The notes below the pieces were generated by a model. It had not been told where the DNA came from and did no database searches. It was given only the letters and a program-made list of their open reading frames with translations. The position numbers were made by a program, and so were the translations under genes. Of a stretch of DNA of 32,697 bases, positions 17,799-26,196 are shown piece by piece. Source of the stretch: Bacteroidota bacterium (GTDB lineage: Bacteria; Bacteroidota; Bacteroidia; Bacteroidales; Bacteroidaceae); the NCBI GenBank assembly GCA_023415545.1, contig JAEZKJ010000108.1:1-32697 (forward strand), read 5' to 3'. Within the stretch, counting starts at the first letter, position 1. Each line of letters begins with the position of its first letter.

Positions 17799-18546
17799 TG
17801 ATGAGCCTCTTGCAATACGACTCCTTGAGAACTTTGTAGAACGAACATCATTTTTGAAACTTTGTGGCTCCTACGATAACTCTATTGAGGGACTTGCTGC
17901 AATATCGGAGAATCCTGTCAACTTGCTATTTCTGGATATACAAATGCCTGATTTAAATGGATTGGAGCTATCGCATCTTGTTTCAAAAGATACTAAAATC
18001 ATTTTTACTACAGCATTTAAAGAGTATGCTTTCGATAGTTATGAAGTAGCTGCGCTTGACTTCCTTTTAAAGCCAATAAGCTATTCAAAATTTATTCAAG
18101 CTGTTACTAAAGCTGTAGAATGGTTTGAAATGAAAGAGGCACAAAATAGTTCAAAAGAAACAACCGACTTGATAACAAATGATATAAGTTCTCAGAATAA
18201 AGATAATGGTAACAATGATGACTATATTTTTATCCGTACTGACAATCAATTACAACGTATAGAGGTTGATAACATAATATATATAAGTGGTCTTAAAGAT
18301 TATGTTCACATCTATCTTACTAATTCTAACCGTCCTATGATTGTTCATATAACCATGAAAGCAGTGGAGTCTATGCTTAATCCAAAGAAATTTATGCGTA
18401 TCCATCGAAGTTTTATTGTCGCAACAGATAAAATTCGCTCAATCGACCGAAACAACTGTGTATATATAGGAAACGAAGTTATACATGTATCGGATGCATA
18501 CAAAGAGTCTTTCAATAAATATCTTGAAAAGAGAACTTTACGATAG
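17773..18546 (+). CDS. LytTR-family response regulator
   Basis: DNA-binding response regulator of 257 aa. The receiver domain (1-120) has the acidic pair Asp9/Asp10, phospho-acceptor Asp55 in FLDIQMPDLNG, Thr79 in IIFTTA and Lys100 in LLKPIS. A polar linker (about 121-149) rich in Asn, Asp and Ser precedes a LytTR DNA-binding domain (150-255) with YIFIRTDNQLQRIEVDNI and FMRIHRSFIVATDKI. It is the output partner of the overlapping kinase. LytTR proteins usually bind paired direct repeats upstream of target promoters, which makes the repeat at 13608-13700 worth testing. The gene ends 20 bases from the convergent RidA-like gene, with no clear terminator between. Confidence 0.94.
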   Translation: MELTCLIIDDEPLAIRLLENFVERTSFLKLCGSYDNSIEGLAAISENPVNLLFLDIQMPDLNGLELSHLVSKDTKIIFTTAFKEYAFDSYEVAALDFLLKPISYSKFIQAVTKAVEWFEMKEAQNSSKETTDLITNDISSQNKDNGNNDDYIFIRTDNQLQRIEVDNIIYISGLKDYVHIYLTNSNRPMIVHITMKAVESMLNPKKFMRIHRSFIVATDKIRSIDRNNCVYIGNEVIHVSDAYKESFNKYLEKRTLR

Positions 18547-18566
18547 TATTGATATATTCGTTAATA

Positions 18567-19721
18567 TTAAAAATTATCGAACATATCATTTTTATTATCC
18601 TTAATAGCCATACACTCTATCTCTACTAACCAACCCGGACGGCATACCGGCGCAAGAACATATACTTTAGGTATGCTAGGGAATCGTTCTTCAAAATAGC
18701 TGTTCACCTTTGTATAGTCTGCTATATCACGCATATATACTATAAGATGCATAACATCATCAAAGCTACACTCAGCTTCTGTTAAAAGAGCCTCAACATT
18801 TTCGCAAGCTCTCTCAGACTGTTTTAACACATCACCTTTGAAAAGAATTTCACCTTTATGATTAATACTTGCAGTGCCAGAGATAAAAGTATGCACTCTA
18901 TCACCATAAATCACAGAAGTACCTCTTTCAAAACTTACTCCATAATCAGAGGTCCTATTCATATGATCGGATGCATAAAGATACTTTATCTGTCCATCCA
19001 TCAAACCGTCTATTGCATAGGTATCAAACTGAACCGACACTGAAGGATCACCATTTGAGCCCTCTATTCCGGTACTGGCAATGTAGTGTGAATCTGTTAC
19101 TAGATTTTGAGATGCAAACACTTCGTTACGTGCTTTTACAACCATATTATAGTTTACGTCAATGTTTTGCACAAAAATCCAAGTACGTATACAGTTGTTG
19201 TAAAGTGTGCATCCTTTATGTGCCAGTTGCATAACATATTCGTTAAAAAGAAGTCTCATTTGATACTCCGAATTAGCAGCACGATTAAAAGAAGAAGCTC
19301 CCCAATAATGTTTGTAACTACCATGTTTTTGCTCTATTAATCCATCAAGATAGCATTCCGATTGCATAGAACTTTGCAAATATACCAATAACGCAACCTT
19401 TGTTCCATTAAGAGGGGGTTGTCCAATGATAGAGAATGAACAGTACATATAGTCTTTAACTGCCTCCTTAACTAAAGCACTCTGATTGGCTGCATCACTT
19501 AGAAAAAAACGGGCAAATACAGACTTTGCTCCATAACATCTGTGATGCAACTGTTCAAAACTTTTATTGATATTATTAAGTTGGTCATCAAAAGAAAGAC
19601 TACTATCATTGCCTATTATTATGGCCATGTACTCGCTTACGCCATTATTTGATGAAGAGAAATATGATATCTCAACATTAGTTTTAAATTGGTACTCTTC
19701 GTATTTTATAAACTCTCTCAT
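18567..19721 (-). CDS. two-part RidA/chorismatase-like protein
   Basis: Cytoplasmic protein of 384 aa. Residues 255-375 form a RidA (YjgF/UK114) domain: FISGTASINHKGEILFKGDV, FDDVMHLIVYMRD and a C-terminal CRPGWLVEIECMAI in which Arg361 matches the RidA arginine that binds carboxylates. The N-terminal part (1-250) is not plain RidA. Segments such as IRTWIFVQNIDVNYNMVVKA and YIASTGIEGSNGD resemble chorismatases of the FkbO/Hyg5 group, themselves built from two YjgF-like halves. It may hydrolyse imine/enamine intermediates or act on chorismate-like compounds; neither is shown. It starts 12 bases after the ccsBA stop and so is cotranscribed with that gene. RidA-fold membership is firm; function is open. 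Confidence 0.8.
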   Translation of the reverse strand: MREFIKYEEYQFKTNVEISYFSSSNNGVSEYMAIIIGNDSSLSFDDQLNNINKSFEQLHHRCYGAKSVFARFFLSDAANQSALVKEAVKDYMYCSFSIIGQPPLNGTKVALLVYLQSSMQSECYLDGLIEQKHGSYKHYWGASSFNRAANSEYQMRLLFNEYVMQLAHKGCTLYNNCIRTWIFVQNIDVNYNMVVKARNEVFASQNLVTDSHYIASTGIEGSNGDPSVSVQFDTYAIDGLMDGQIKYLYASDHMNRTSDYGVSFERGTSVIYGDRVHTFISGTASINHKGEILFKGDVLKQSERACENVEALLTEAECSFDDVMHLIVYMRDIADYTKVNSYFEERFPSIPKVYVLAPVCRPGWLVEIECMAIKDNKNDMFDNF

Positions 19722-19733
19722 ACATTAATAAAT

Positions 19734-21899
19734 TTATGCATAACTGTGCATCCCTCCCAATATATAGTTCACACCGAAATAGGTGAACAGTACACTTAGG
19801 AATGCGATTATAGTGTAAAGATGAAAGAACATCTCTTTTTTAAACAATGGTAATGAATCGTGATGAAGAGGGAATGAATAGATGAGCATGGTTATCAATG
19901 CCCAAACTTCTTTAGGGTCCCAAGCCCAATAACGTCCCCACGAAATATTTGCCCATATAGCTCCTGTAAATATTCCGGCAGTAAGTAAGAAAAGTGCCGG
20001 ATAGAGCAAAATGGTACTATATATTTGAAGATTTTTTATCTGATTATCACATCTCTGAGAGGAAATTTTCAAAAGAAAAGCCATAACTCCATTTAATGAC
20101 ATAAATGCAAAAAGGGAATACGACATCATTATCATCACAACGTGAATAGAGAGAAGTGGTGATGAGAGCACCGGTGCAAGATGTGTTATCTGAGGATTTG
20201 TCTCTCCAAAAGTGGATACCATAAAGGCTACTCCCGAAAGTATTAGTCCAAATGAAATGGTTATTGTAAACTTTTTCTGAAGTAACAGAGCAAACAGCAA
20301 AATGCACCAGGACATAAATTGCATAGTCTCATATCCATTTGATAATGGGATATGACCTCCTACGTACCATCTTAATGAGATGATAATGGTGATATATACA
20401 AAAGCTGTAATAAGAATAGCATTAAGAAAATAAATCACTAACCTACTGACTTTTATCATATCTATTTTTATTAAGCCAAAATAGAGGAAAGATATTACTC
20501 CTAAAATCATCAATATAATAGAGATTGGATTATGATTTCGCATTTTATTATACACGAGTTCAGCATCAACTCTTGATGATGTAGGAAGAGATTTCCCGGC
20601 AAGTGAACTTTGATAACTCTTAATGTCTGTAATTAAACTATCTAAACGTAAGTAGTTTTTTCCTATGATAGAACTTTTAACTTCTGTCATCCATCTATCA
20701 AACTGAGCACTATCTTTCCCTAAAATTTCTATAGATGATGAAAGCCACTCCCCATTAATTGTTATATACGCCAAATAAAACTTTTCATTTATCTTGTTTA
20801 AATCACGAAGCAACTTTGGATCATCTCCTATATTTTCATAAACTAAACCATCTAATTTACTCTTTCCATCGCTATTATGTAGTTCATTTATCGAAGCATA
20901 TTTACCATCAACATCTAATATTGAACATATATTATCATCATTAATTTTAATGATTTTCTCCTCTTTCCATGAATCAGGGAAAAAAATCAAACCAGTGAAT
21001 AGCTGACTTGACGTTAATTCATTATACGATGTAGAACCATAAAGTTTCAACATAAAATCATCCATGACAATCCGAAGTGGAGCTACTCTGCCATTGTAGA
21101 TAACAGAAATCCTTTCAAATTTGGAGGCTTGTTCTTTAGGAAGAACGTTGGGAGCCTCTTTTGAATATGTTGAAATGGGGAAAAGTAATACTATTAATAG
21201 AGAAAGGGTGAAAGAATTTATTTTTATTTCTCTGATAAGTTTCCAAAACCTACTTTTAGGTGAAAGAAGAAAAAGTAACATAGCGATGAAAAGGGAGAAA
21301 TATCCTATATAAGTTATAGCAATACCTATTGGGTCATAGTTTACCAATAGTGTTGTGCCCATTTCATCACTATCAAATGATGCTTGATAAAAACGGTATC
21401 CTCTATATGTCAAAATATTGTTCATAGAGAGTTCACTAGATATATTTGTATCGCCATCAATAATCGTTACCTTACTTTGATAATCGGAAGGTGAGTTGGA
21501 AACAGCATGATATTTAACCTGAAATTTATCTAGTGAAACCATAAATGGCATTTTATGACCCATTCCATCGTTATTTATAAATATTGAACTACCAACTCCT
21601 TGTCGCAAATGCAATGCTCCCTCTTCTGAATAGATATGAGTTATTAAAGCACCAATTAAAATAACAATAAACGAGAAATGTAACATCATTGTAATAGGCT
21701 TCTTTAGAAGTCCTCTTTTAATCGCATAAATAGCAGCCGAGAGAGATAAGATAATCCAAAGAGATATAAAGTGAGTCGAGTTATAAATATATTTGGAAAC
21801 ATATGATGTGCCACATGTTTTCTCTAATATTGTAGACACTACAAGTATTACAATAATCAGTGCTACAAGAGAAAATGTCACTTTTTTAAGTAAGTTCAT
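19734..21899 (-). CDS. ccsBA: fused cytochrome c maturation protein CcsBA (ResB-CcsA)
   Basis: System II cytochrome c synthetase, 721 aa, which carries haem across the inner membrane and attaches it to apocytochromes. The N-terminal ResB-like half has membrane segments near residues 7-24, 44-60 and 70-90 (with His74), then a periplasmic region and a helix near 190-212. A large periplasmic section runs from about 245 to 455. The CcsA half has several helices with the WWD haem-handling motif WGRYWAWDPKE (654-664), flanking periplasmic histidines His516 (GGHIPLSNGYETM) and His679/680 (FPLHHD), and His586 in a helix. A candidate promoter lies 45 bases upstream. No cytochrome gene (for example nrfHA) is adjacent, so its client is encoded elsewhere. 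Confidence 0.93.
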   Translation of the reverse strand: MNLLKKVTFSLVALIIVILVVSTILEKTCGTSYVSKYIYNSTHFISLWIILSLSAAIYAIKRGLLKKPITMMLHFSFIVILIGALITHIYSEEGALHLRQGVGSSIFINNDGMGHKMPFMVSLDKFQVKYHAVSNSPSDYQSKVTIIDGDTNISSELSMNNILTYRGYRFYQASFDSDEMGTTLLVNYDPIGIAITYIGYFSLFIAMLLFLLSPKSRFWKLIREIKINSFTLSLLIVLLFPISTYSKEAPNVLPKEQASKFERISVIYNGRVAPLRIVMDDFMLKLYGSTSYNELTSSQLFTGLIFFPDSWKEEKIIKINDDNICSILDVDGKYASINELHNSDGKSKLDGLVYENIGDDPKLLRDLNKINEKFYLAYITINGEWLSSSIEILGKDSAQFDRWMTEVKSSIIGKNYLRLDSLITDIKSYQSSLAGKSLPTSSRVDAELVYNKMRNHNPISIILMILGVISFLYFGLIKIDMIKVSRLVIYFLNAILITAFVYITIIISLRWYVGGHIPLSNGYETMQFMSWCILLFALLLQKKFTITISFGLILSGVAFMVSTFGETNPQITHLAPVLSSPLLSIHVVMIMMSYSLFAFMSLNGVMAFLLKISSQRCDNQIKNLQIYSTILLYPALFLLTAGIFTGAIWANISWGRYWAWDPKEVWALITMLIYSFPLHHDSLPLFKKEMFFHLYTIIAFLSVLFTYFGVNYILGGMHSYA

Positions 21900-21945
21900 T
21901 TTTGCGTTACTTAACTGAATAGAAGTTTTTCATAATATATTGAAA

Positions 21946-21977
21946 CAAATATAGTACAAATATGAATTAGTGTAACA
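21946..21977 (-). promoter_or_regulatory. candidate promoter of ccsBA
   Basis: Read on the - strand, TATATTTG (21953-21946) is an exact -7 match and a TTG core of the -33 element lies at 21977-21975, 21 bases upstream. The transcript would start near 21939, giving about 40 bases of leader before the ATG at 21899. Confidence 0.5.
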
Positions 21978-22052
21978 AGATATTATCAAAAGATAATTGA
22001 ATATACGAATGAACTTTTTAATAAAAATAAGAGGTGTAAACTTTTATAACAC

Positions 22053-22060
22053 TATATTTG
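22053..22060 (+). promoter_or_regulatory. candidate -7 element of the CDF transporter gene
   Basis: TATATTTG is an exact -7 consensus match, 60 bases before the ATG at 22121, in the region shared with divergent ccsBA. No TTTG is present at the expected upstream spacing, so the call rests on one element only. Confidence 0.35.
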
Positions 22061-22120
22061 TTGCTTGTAAATTAGATTTTACCATATAGATTTAATGTAA
22101 TAGAATAAACCTAGATTTAA

Positions 22121-23101
22121 ATGGAAGAATATAAAATTAAGCAGAAAGTACAGAGGTGTATTCTAATTATATCTACATTTCTTTTAGTATCCAAATTTGT
22201 TGCTTTTATTATCACTAACTCAGTAGGTATACTAACTGATGCCATGGAAAGCATTGTTAATGTTTTGGCTGAAGCTGTAACACTGTTTAGTCTTCATTGG
22301 GCATCTAAACCCAAAGATAAAGAGCATCCTTTTGGACATGGTAAAATGGAACTGATATCAGCATCTCTTGAGGGTATGCTAATAATTTTAGCAGGTATTA
22401 TTATCATTTACGAAGGTATATCAAGACTATTATCTCCTGCAACCATCGAAAAACTTGATGTTGGTATTATATTCATTGCTTTTGCCGGTTTAGTAAATTA
22501 TATCATGGGATGGTATAGCATAAGGGTGGGTAAAAAATATAACTCTCTTGCGCTTATTGCCGGAGGAAAACATCTTCATTCGGATACCTATTCTACAGTA
22601 GGATTAGTTTTTGGACTTATTTTACTTTATATAACAAAGATAGCATGGATTGATAGTGCTATAGCACTAATCTTTGGAACAATAATTATTGTGACAGGCA
22701 TATCGATTCTTAGAAAAACAATAACTAACCTTATTGATAAGGCCGACAATGAGATGATTAAAAAGATGAGTGTGGCAGTTAATAAAAACCGTAATACATC
22801 ATGGATTGATATACGAAACACTAAGATTATAAAATATGGAAACTACATGCATATTGATTGCAATCTAACACTTCCATGGTATTATAATATAAAAGAGGGA
22901 GAGAGTGAGTGCATCAATCTGAAACATACTCTCGAGCAAAGTTTTTTAGGGCATGTTGAGATATCAATACATACAAAACCTTGTAAATATTATTATTGTA
23001 AATATTGTACTTTACTCGATTGTCCTACAAGAAAAGAAGAGTTTAGTATGATGAAAGAGATTTCTCTAAACGACCTAATTTCAGAGGAGGAACCTAATTA
23101 G
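22121..23101 (+). CDS. cation diffusion facilitator family transporter
   Basis: Inner-membrane divalent metal/proton antiporter, 326 aa, about six membrane helices (first at 13-32) and a C-terminal cytoplasmic domain from about residue 205. HPFGHGKMELISA (69-81) and HLHSDTYSTVG (151-161) are family signatures. The helix-5 half of the transport site is His151/Asp155. The helix-2 half reads DAMESIVN, giving Glu43/Asn47 where zinc exporters usually have His or Asp and Asp. The C-terminal domain ends in a four-cysteine cluster (Cys288, Cys293, Cys296, Cys301), probably a metal sensor site. Metal specificity cannot be assigned. A fucosidase gene follows after 21 bases. Confidence 0.9.
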   Translation: MEEYKIKQKVQRCILIISTFLLVSKFVAFIITNSVGILTDAMESIVNVLAEAVTLFSLHWASKPKDKEHPFGHGKMELISASLEGMLIILAGIIIIYEGISRLLSPATIEKLDVGIIFIAFAGLVNYIMGWYSIRVGKKYNSLALIAGGKHLHSDTYSTVGLVFGLILLYITKIAWIDSAIALIFGTIIIVTGISILRKTITNLIDKADNEMIKKMSVAVNKNRNTSWIDIRNTKIIKYGNYMHIDCNLTLPWYYNIKEGESECINLKHTLEQSFLGHVEISIHTKPCKYYYCKYCTLLDCPTRKEEFSMMKEISLNDLISEEEPN

Positions 23102-23122
23102 AATATATAAAACACAAACATT

Positions 23123-24427
23123 ATGAGAAAATGTATTTTTACAGCAGCACTAATCATTGGGACAATACTCCCGGCATTTGCTCAAAAAAGCTACACTCCC
23201 ACTACAGAAAACATTAAAGCAAGAGAAGAGTTTCAAGACAAGAAATTTGGTATATTCATTCACTGGGGACTATATAGCATGCTTGCTAGTGGTGAGTGGA
23301 CAATGACAAACAACAATTTGAACTATAAAGATTATGCAAAACTTGCTGAGGGATTTTATCCATCGAAGTTTGATGCTGCCAAATGGGTAAGTGACATCAA
23401 GAGTTCAGGTGCTAAATACATATGTATCACTTCTCGCCATCATGACGGGTTCTCAATGTTTGATTCTGAATGGTCGGATTTTAATATTGTCAAAGCAACT
23501 CCTTTTAAAAGAGATATATTAAAAGAACTTGCTGATGAGTGCAAAAAACAAGGTATTAAACTTCATCTATACTACTCGCATATAGATTGGTCAAGAGAGG
23601 ACGCTGTATGGGGAAGAACTGGGCGTGGAACAGGGCGTCCAAATCCAGAAGGTAACTGGAGTAGTTACTACACATTTATGAATAATCAGCTCACCGAACT
23701 TCTTACAAAATATGGAGAGATTGGTGCTATATGGTTTGATGGCTGGTGGGATCAAGATCAAAACCCCAATTTTGATTGGCAACTACCTGAGCAATATGCA
23801 TTGATTCATCAATTACAGCCATCGTGTTTGATTGGTAATAATCATCATCAAACTCCTTTTGAGGGTGAAGATTTTCAAATGTTTGAACGAGATCTTCCAG
23901 GTGAGAACCAATCCGGTCTTTCAGGACAAAAGATTAGTCATCTTCCTCTTGAGACATGTGAAACAATGAACGGCATGTGGGGATATAAAATAGCTGATAA
24001 GAATTATAAATCGACAAAAGAGTTAGTACATTACCTGGTGAAAGCGGCAGGAAGAGATGCAAATCTACTTATGAATATTGGTCCACAACCTAATGGTGAA
24101 CTTCCTTCTGTTGCTATAGAACGTTTGAAAGAGATAGGTAAATGGATGAATATATATGGCGAAACAATATATGCTACTCGTGGTGGTTTAGTTGAGCCTC
24201 ATCCTTGGGGAGTATCTACACAAAAAGGTGATAAGCTTTACATTCATATTCTTGACCTACAGGACAATGCTTTATATCTTCCTATCGAACCATCAAAAGT
24301 AAAAAGCGTAGTCAAGTTTACAGACAAGAGTAAATTGAGCTTTACAAAAAGTAAAAGTGGCATAACTGTCAGTTTATCAGAGGTTCCCAAAGAGATAGAT
24401 TATGTAATTGAAATTACTATGAAATAA
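23123..24427 (+). CDS. GH29 alpha-L-fucosidase, exported
   Basis: Secreted or periplasmic glycoside hydrolase removing terminal L-fucose from glycans. It has 434 aa with a signal peptide of residues 1-20 (LPAFAQ). The (beta/alpha)8 catalytic domain shows KFGIFIHWGLYSMLASGEW (41-59), SRHHDGFSMFDS (104-115) and WFDGWWD with probable nucleophile Asp206. GHs of this family use an acid/base that is poorly conserved; Glu277 or Glu280 in LPLETCETM are candidates only. A short beta domain (about 355-434) closes the protein, and there is no extra carbohydrate-binding module. The gene lies right after a metal transporter and no other glycan-degrading gene is close. A 17-bp hairpin follows. Confidence 0.92.
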   Translation: MRKCIFTAALIIGTILPAFAQKSYTPTTENIKAREEFQDKKFGIFIHWGLYSMLASGEWTMTNNNLNYKDYAKLAEGFYPSKFDAAKWVSDIKSSGAKYICITSRHHDGFSMFDSEWSDFNIVKATPFKRDILKELADECKKQGIKLHLYYSHIDWSREDAVWGRTGRGTGRPNPEGNWSSYYTFMNNQLTELLTKYGEIGAIWFDGWWDQDQNPNFDWQLPEQYALIHQLQPSCLIGNNHHQTPFEGEDFQMFERDLPGENQSGLSGQKISHLPLETCETMNGMWGYKIADKNYKSTKELVHYLVKAAGRDANLLMNIGPQPNGELPSVAIERLKEIGKWMNIYGETIYATRGGLVEPHPWGVSTQKGDKLYIHILDLQDNALYLPIEPSKVKSVVKFTDKSKLSFTKSKSGITVSLSEVPKEIDYVIEITMK

Positions 24428-24517
24428 AAGAATGAGGATAACTCAAAAACACTCCTTTTAATCGAAAAGTTTCGCTTAAGAGACATATTATAATAAACTC
24501 AAAAGTTTTTTCTAATG

Positions 24518-24559
24518 ATATGACCCCAAAAAGTATTTGTTAACTTTTTGGGGTCATAT
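24518..24559. terminator. bidirectional hairpin terminator between fucosidase and xpt genes
   Basis: ATATGACCCCAAAAAGT (24518-24534) and ACTTTTTGGGGTCATAT (24543-24559) are exact reverse complements, giving a 17-bp stem with an 8-base loop. It sits between convergent genes ending at 24427 and 24614. T-rich stretches within and around the stem suit termination in both directions. Confidence 0.8.
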
Positions 24560-24613
24560 TATAACTCATTGGCTTTACTTTATAAGCTCAAAAGACAATT
24601 ATAAAGTATGCAA

Positions 24614-25180
24614 TTATAAAAACTCTATCTGACAGTTGTCCAAACTCTTCACAACAGCTAAGCTTTCGCGACGAATACCCAATTCATCGAGAACTTTTCC
24701 ACCATTTTGAAAAGCCTTTTCAATAACAAAGCCCATACCTTCGATTGTTGCGCCTGCCTGTTTACAAAGATCAATAACACCTAAAGCAGCATTTCCATTT
24801 GCTAAGAAATCATCAATAAAAAGCACATGATCCTTAACTGAAAGATAGTCATTACTGATACAAACAGTATATTCGCGCTCTTTTGTAAATGAATACACTG
24901 TTGCACTAAGCATATTCTGCATAGTTTTAGGTGGTTTTTTCTTTATAAAGACAACAGGAAGATGCATTATAAAACCAACCATTATGGCAGGAGCTATACC
25001 ACTAGCCTCAAGAGTTACAATTTTGTTTATAGGAGTTCCTTTGAAAAGATCAACAAACTCTAAAGCACATTTATACATCAAATCAGGGTCCATTTGATGA
25101 TTAACAAAACTGTCAACTTTTAAAATACCACCAGTAAAGCATTTCCCATCCTGCATGATTCTCTGTTTAAGCAATTCCAT
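24614..25180 (-). CDS. xpt: xanthine phosphoribosyltransferase
   Basis: Purine salvage enzyme converting xanthine and PRPP into XMP in the cytoplasm. It has 188 aa, the normal size. Residues 1-25 (MELLKQRIMQDGKCFTGGIL) and FVNHQMDPDLM are typical of Xpt. LEASGIAPA (57-65) and the PRPP-binding loop FIDDFLANGNA (121-131) are both present. The gene is transcribed alone or from read-through of the flavoprotein gene 194 bases upstream. I looked in that gap for a purine riboswitch and for a TAnnTTTG promoter and found neither. Confidence 0.94.
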   Translation of the reverse strand: MELLKQRIMQDGKCFTGGILKVDSFVNHQMDPDLMYKCALEFVDLFKGTPINKIVTLEASGIAPAIMVGFIMHLPVVFIKKKPPKTMQNMLSATVYSFTKEREYTVCISNDYLSVKDHVLFIDDFLANGNAALGVIDLCKQAGATIEGMGFVIEKAFQNGGKVLDELGIRRESLAVVKSLDNCQIEFL

Positions 25181-25374
25181 AATGCTATCGATTATTCTGT
25201 TATTTTAAATATTACAATTAGTTAAACAGATAAAGCCACTCTAAGGTTCTCATATAAAGCAAAAGTTACATTTTATATAATTGTATTTCCACTCACACAA
25301 ACATTAAAACCCACTAAAATTGACTAAAACAGATATGAATTATTACATTCACTATCAAGATCTTTTGCAAAGCT

Positions 25375-25983
25375 TTATCGAATAAAGTTAGTTGCTACTC
25401 TTGGTTCTTTATATGGTAGTTCACTATTATGTATACTGTTTAAAGTCCAAACTAAATTTCTTGCCAAAGTACGCATTGTCTGTAAACCCTCTTTATCCTC
25501 TACAGCTTCACCCGCAGCGCATCCATGAACACTATTCCAATACTGAGAGCCTACTACAAGCATATTTGACATTAGATAATATTGGTTTAATCGTTCAAAA
25601 GCAGCACTTGCACCACCCCTTCTGCATACCACTACCGATGCTGCAGGTTTATATGATAGATGTTTGGAAGCAGAAAAGAAAAGTCTATCAAGTAGTGCAC
25701 ATAACGAACCATTTGGTCCACCATAGTATACTGGAGATGCCACAACAAATGCATCACTCTCTTTTACAGCTTGATACACCTTATTGTAAAGATCATCATC
25801 AAAAGTACAACGACCTAGTTCTACACATTTACCACATGCTATGCATCCACGTACTGGTTTATTTCCAATTTCTATTATTTGATACTCTACGCCATTACGT
25901 TCTAACTCATTACCAACCTCTTTAAGAGCTATATAACTATTTCCACCCATTCTAGGGCTACCCGACAATAATAGTACCTTCAT
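25375..25983 (-). CDS. NADPH-dependent FMN reductase/flavodoxin-fold protein
   Basis: Predicted cytoplasmic flavoprotein of 202 aa. The FMN phosphate loop is LSGSPRMGGNS (6-16), followed by GCIACGKCVELGRC, in which Cys47, Cys50 and Cys53 form CxxCxxC as in iron-sulphur flavoproteins. The second FMN-contact loop is SPVYYGGPNGSL (83-94). I chose the ATG at 25983 because the longer frame begins with a TTG at 26013, and a candidate -7 element at 26015-26022 would place the transcript start downstream of that TTG. The electron acceptor or substrate is unknown. Xpt follows on the same strand after 194 bases. Confidence 0.85.
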   Translation of the reverse strand: MKVLLLSGSPRMGGNSYIALKEVGNELERNGVEYQIIEIGNKPVRGCIACGKCVELGRCTFDDDLYNKVYQAVKESDAFVVASPVYYGGPNGSLCALLDRLFFSASKHLSYKPAASVVVCRRGGASAAFERLNQYYLMSNMLVVGSQYWNSVHGCAAGEAVEDKEGLQTMRTLARNLVWTLNSIHNSELPYKEPRVATNFIR

Positions 25984-26014
25984 TATACTTCTTTTATTAA
26001 TTAATATTCGCAAA

Positions 26015-26022
26015 CAAATATA
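26015..26022 (-). promoter_or_regulatory. candidate -7 element of the flavoprotein gene
   Basis: On the - strand this reads TATATTTG, an exact TAnnTTTG match, 32 bases before the chosen ATG at 25983. No TTTG is found at the expected -33 position. It supports the shorter start of the gene. Confidence 0.4.
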
Positions 26023-26140
26023 ATTACTTTTAAACAGAATCTTTCATTAAAGTTTCGTGCTCTTTTTCTTTATAATTTATTATTCTTTAATCTCCCTTTT
26101 ATAACTATTATTCCATTTATTATTCAGTGAATCCATTTTC

Positions 26141-26172
26141 TTTGTAGGAGAGAAATAAAATTCATACTTTTG
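26141..26172 (+). promoter_or_regulatory. promoter of the menaquinone operon
   Basis: TTTG (26141-26144) and TACTTTTG (26165-26172) match both elements of the Bacteroides primary-sigma promoter exactly, separated by 20 bases. The transcript would start near 26179, leaving a leader of about 18 bases before the ATG at 26197. It is the best promoter match in the window. Confidence 0.75.
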
Positions 26173-26196
26173 CTTCAATAAAGTAAATAAGATTTG

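Noticed and set aside
25181..25374. Possible purine riboswitch upstream of xpt
   Set aside because: xpt genes in Firmicutes often carry one, but I saw none of the conserved loop sequences or the expected stem arrangement on the - strand.
25392..25925. 177-residue open frame on the + strand opposite the flavoprotein gene
   Set aside because: It is antisense to a clear FMN-fold gene on the other strand, and its His/Tyr/Leu-heavy composition with no motif fits a shadow frame.
25984..26013. Longer N-terminus of the flavoprotein starting at TTG 26013
   Set aside because: The extra ten residues precede a perfect fold start (MKVLLLSGSP), use a rare start codon and fall upstream of the predicted transcript start.
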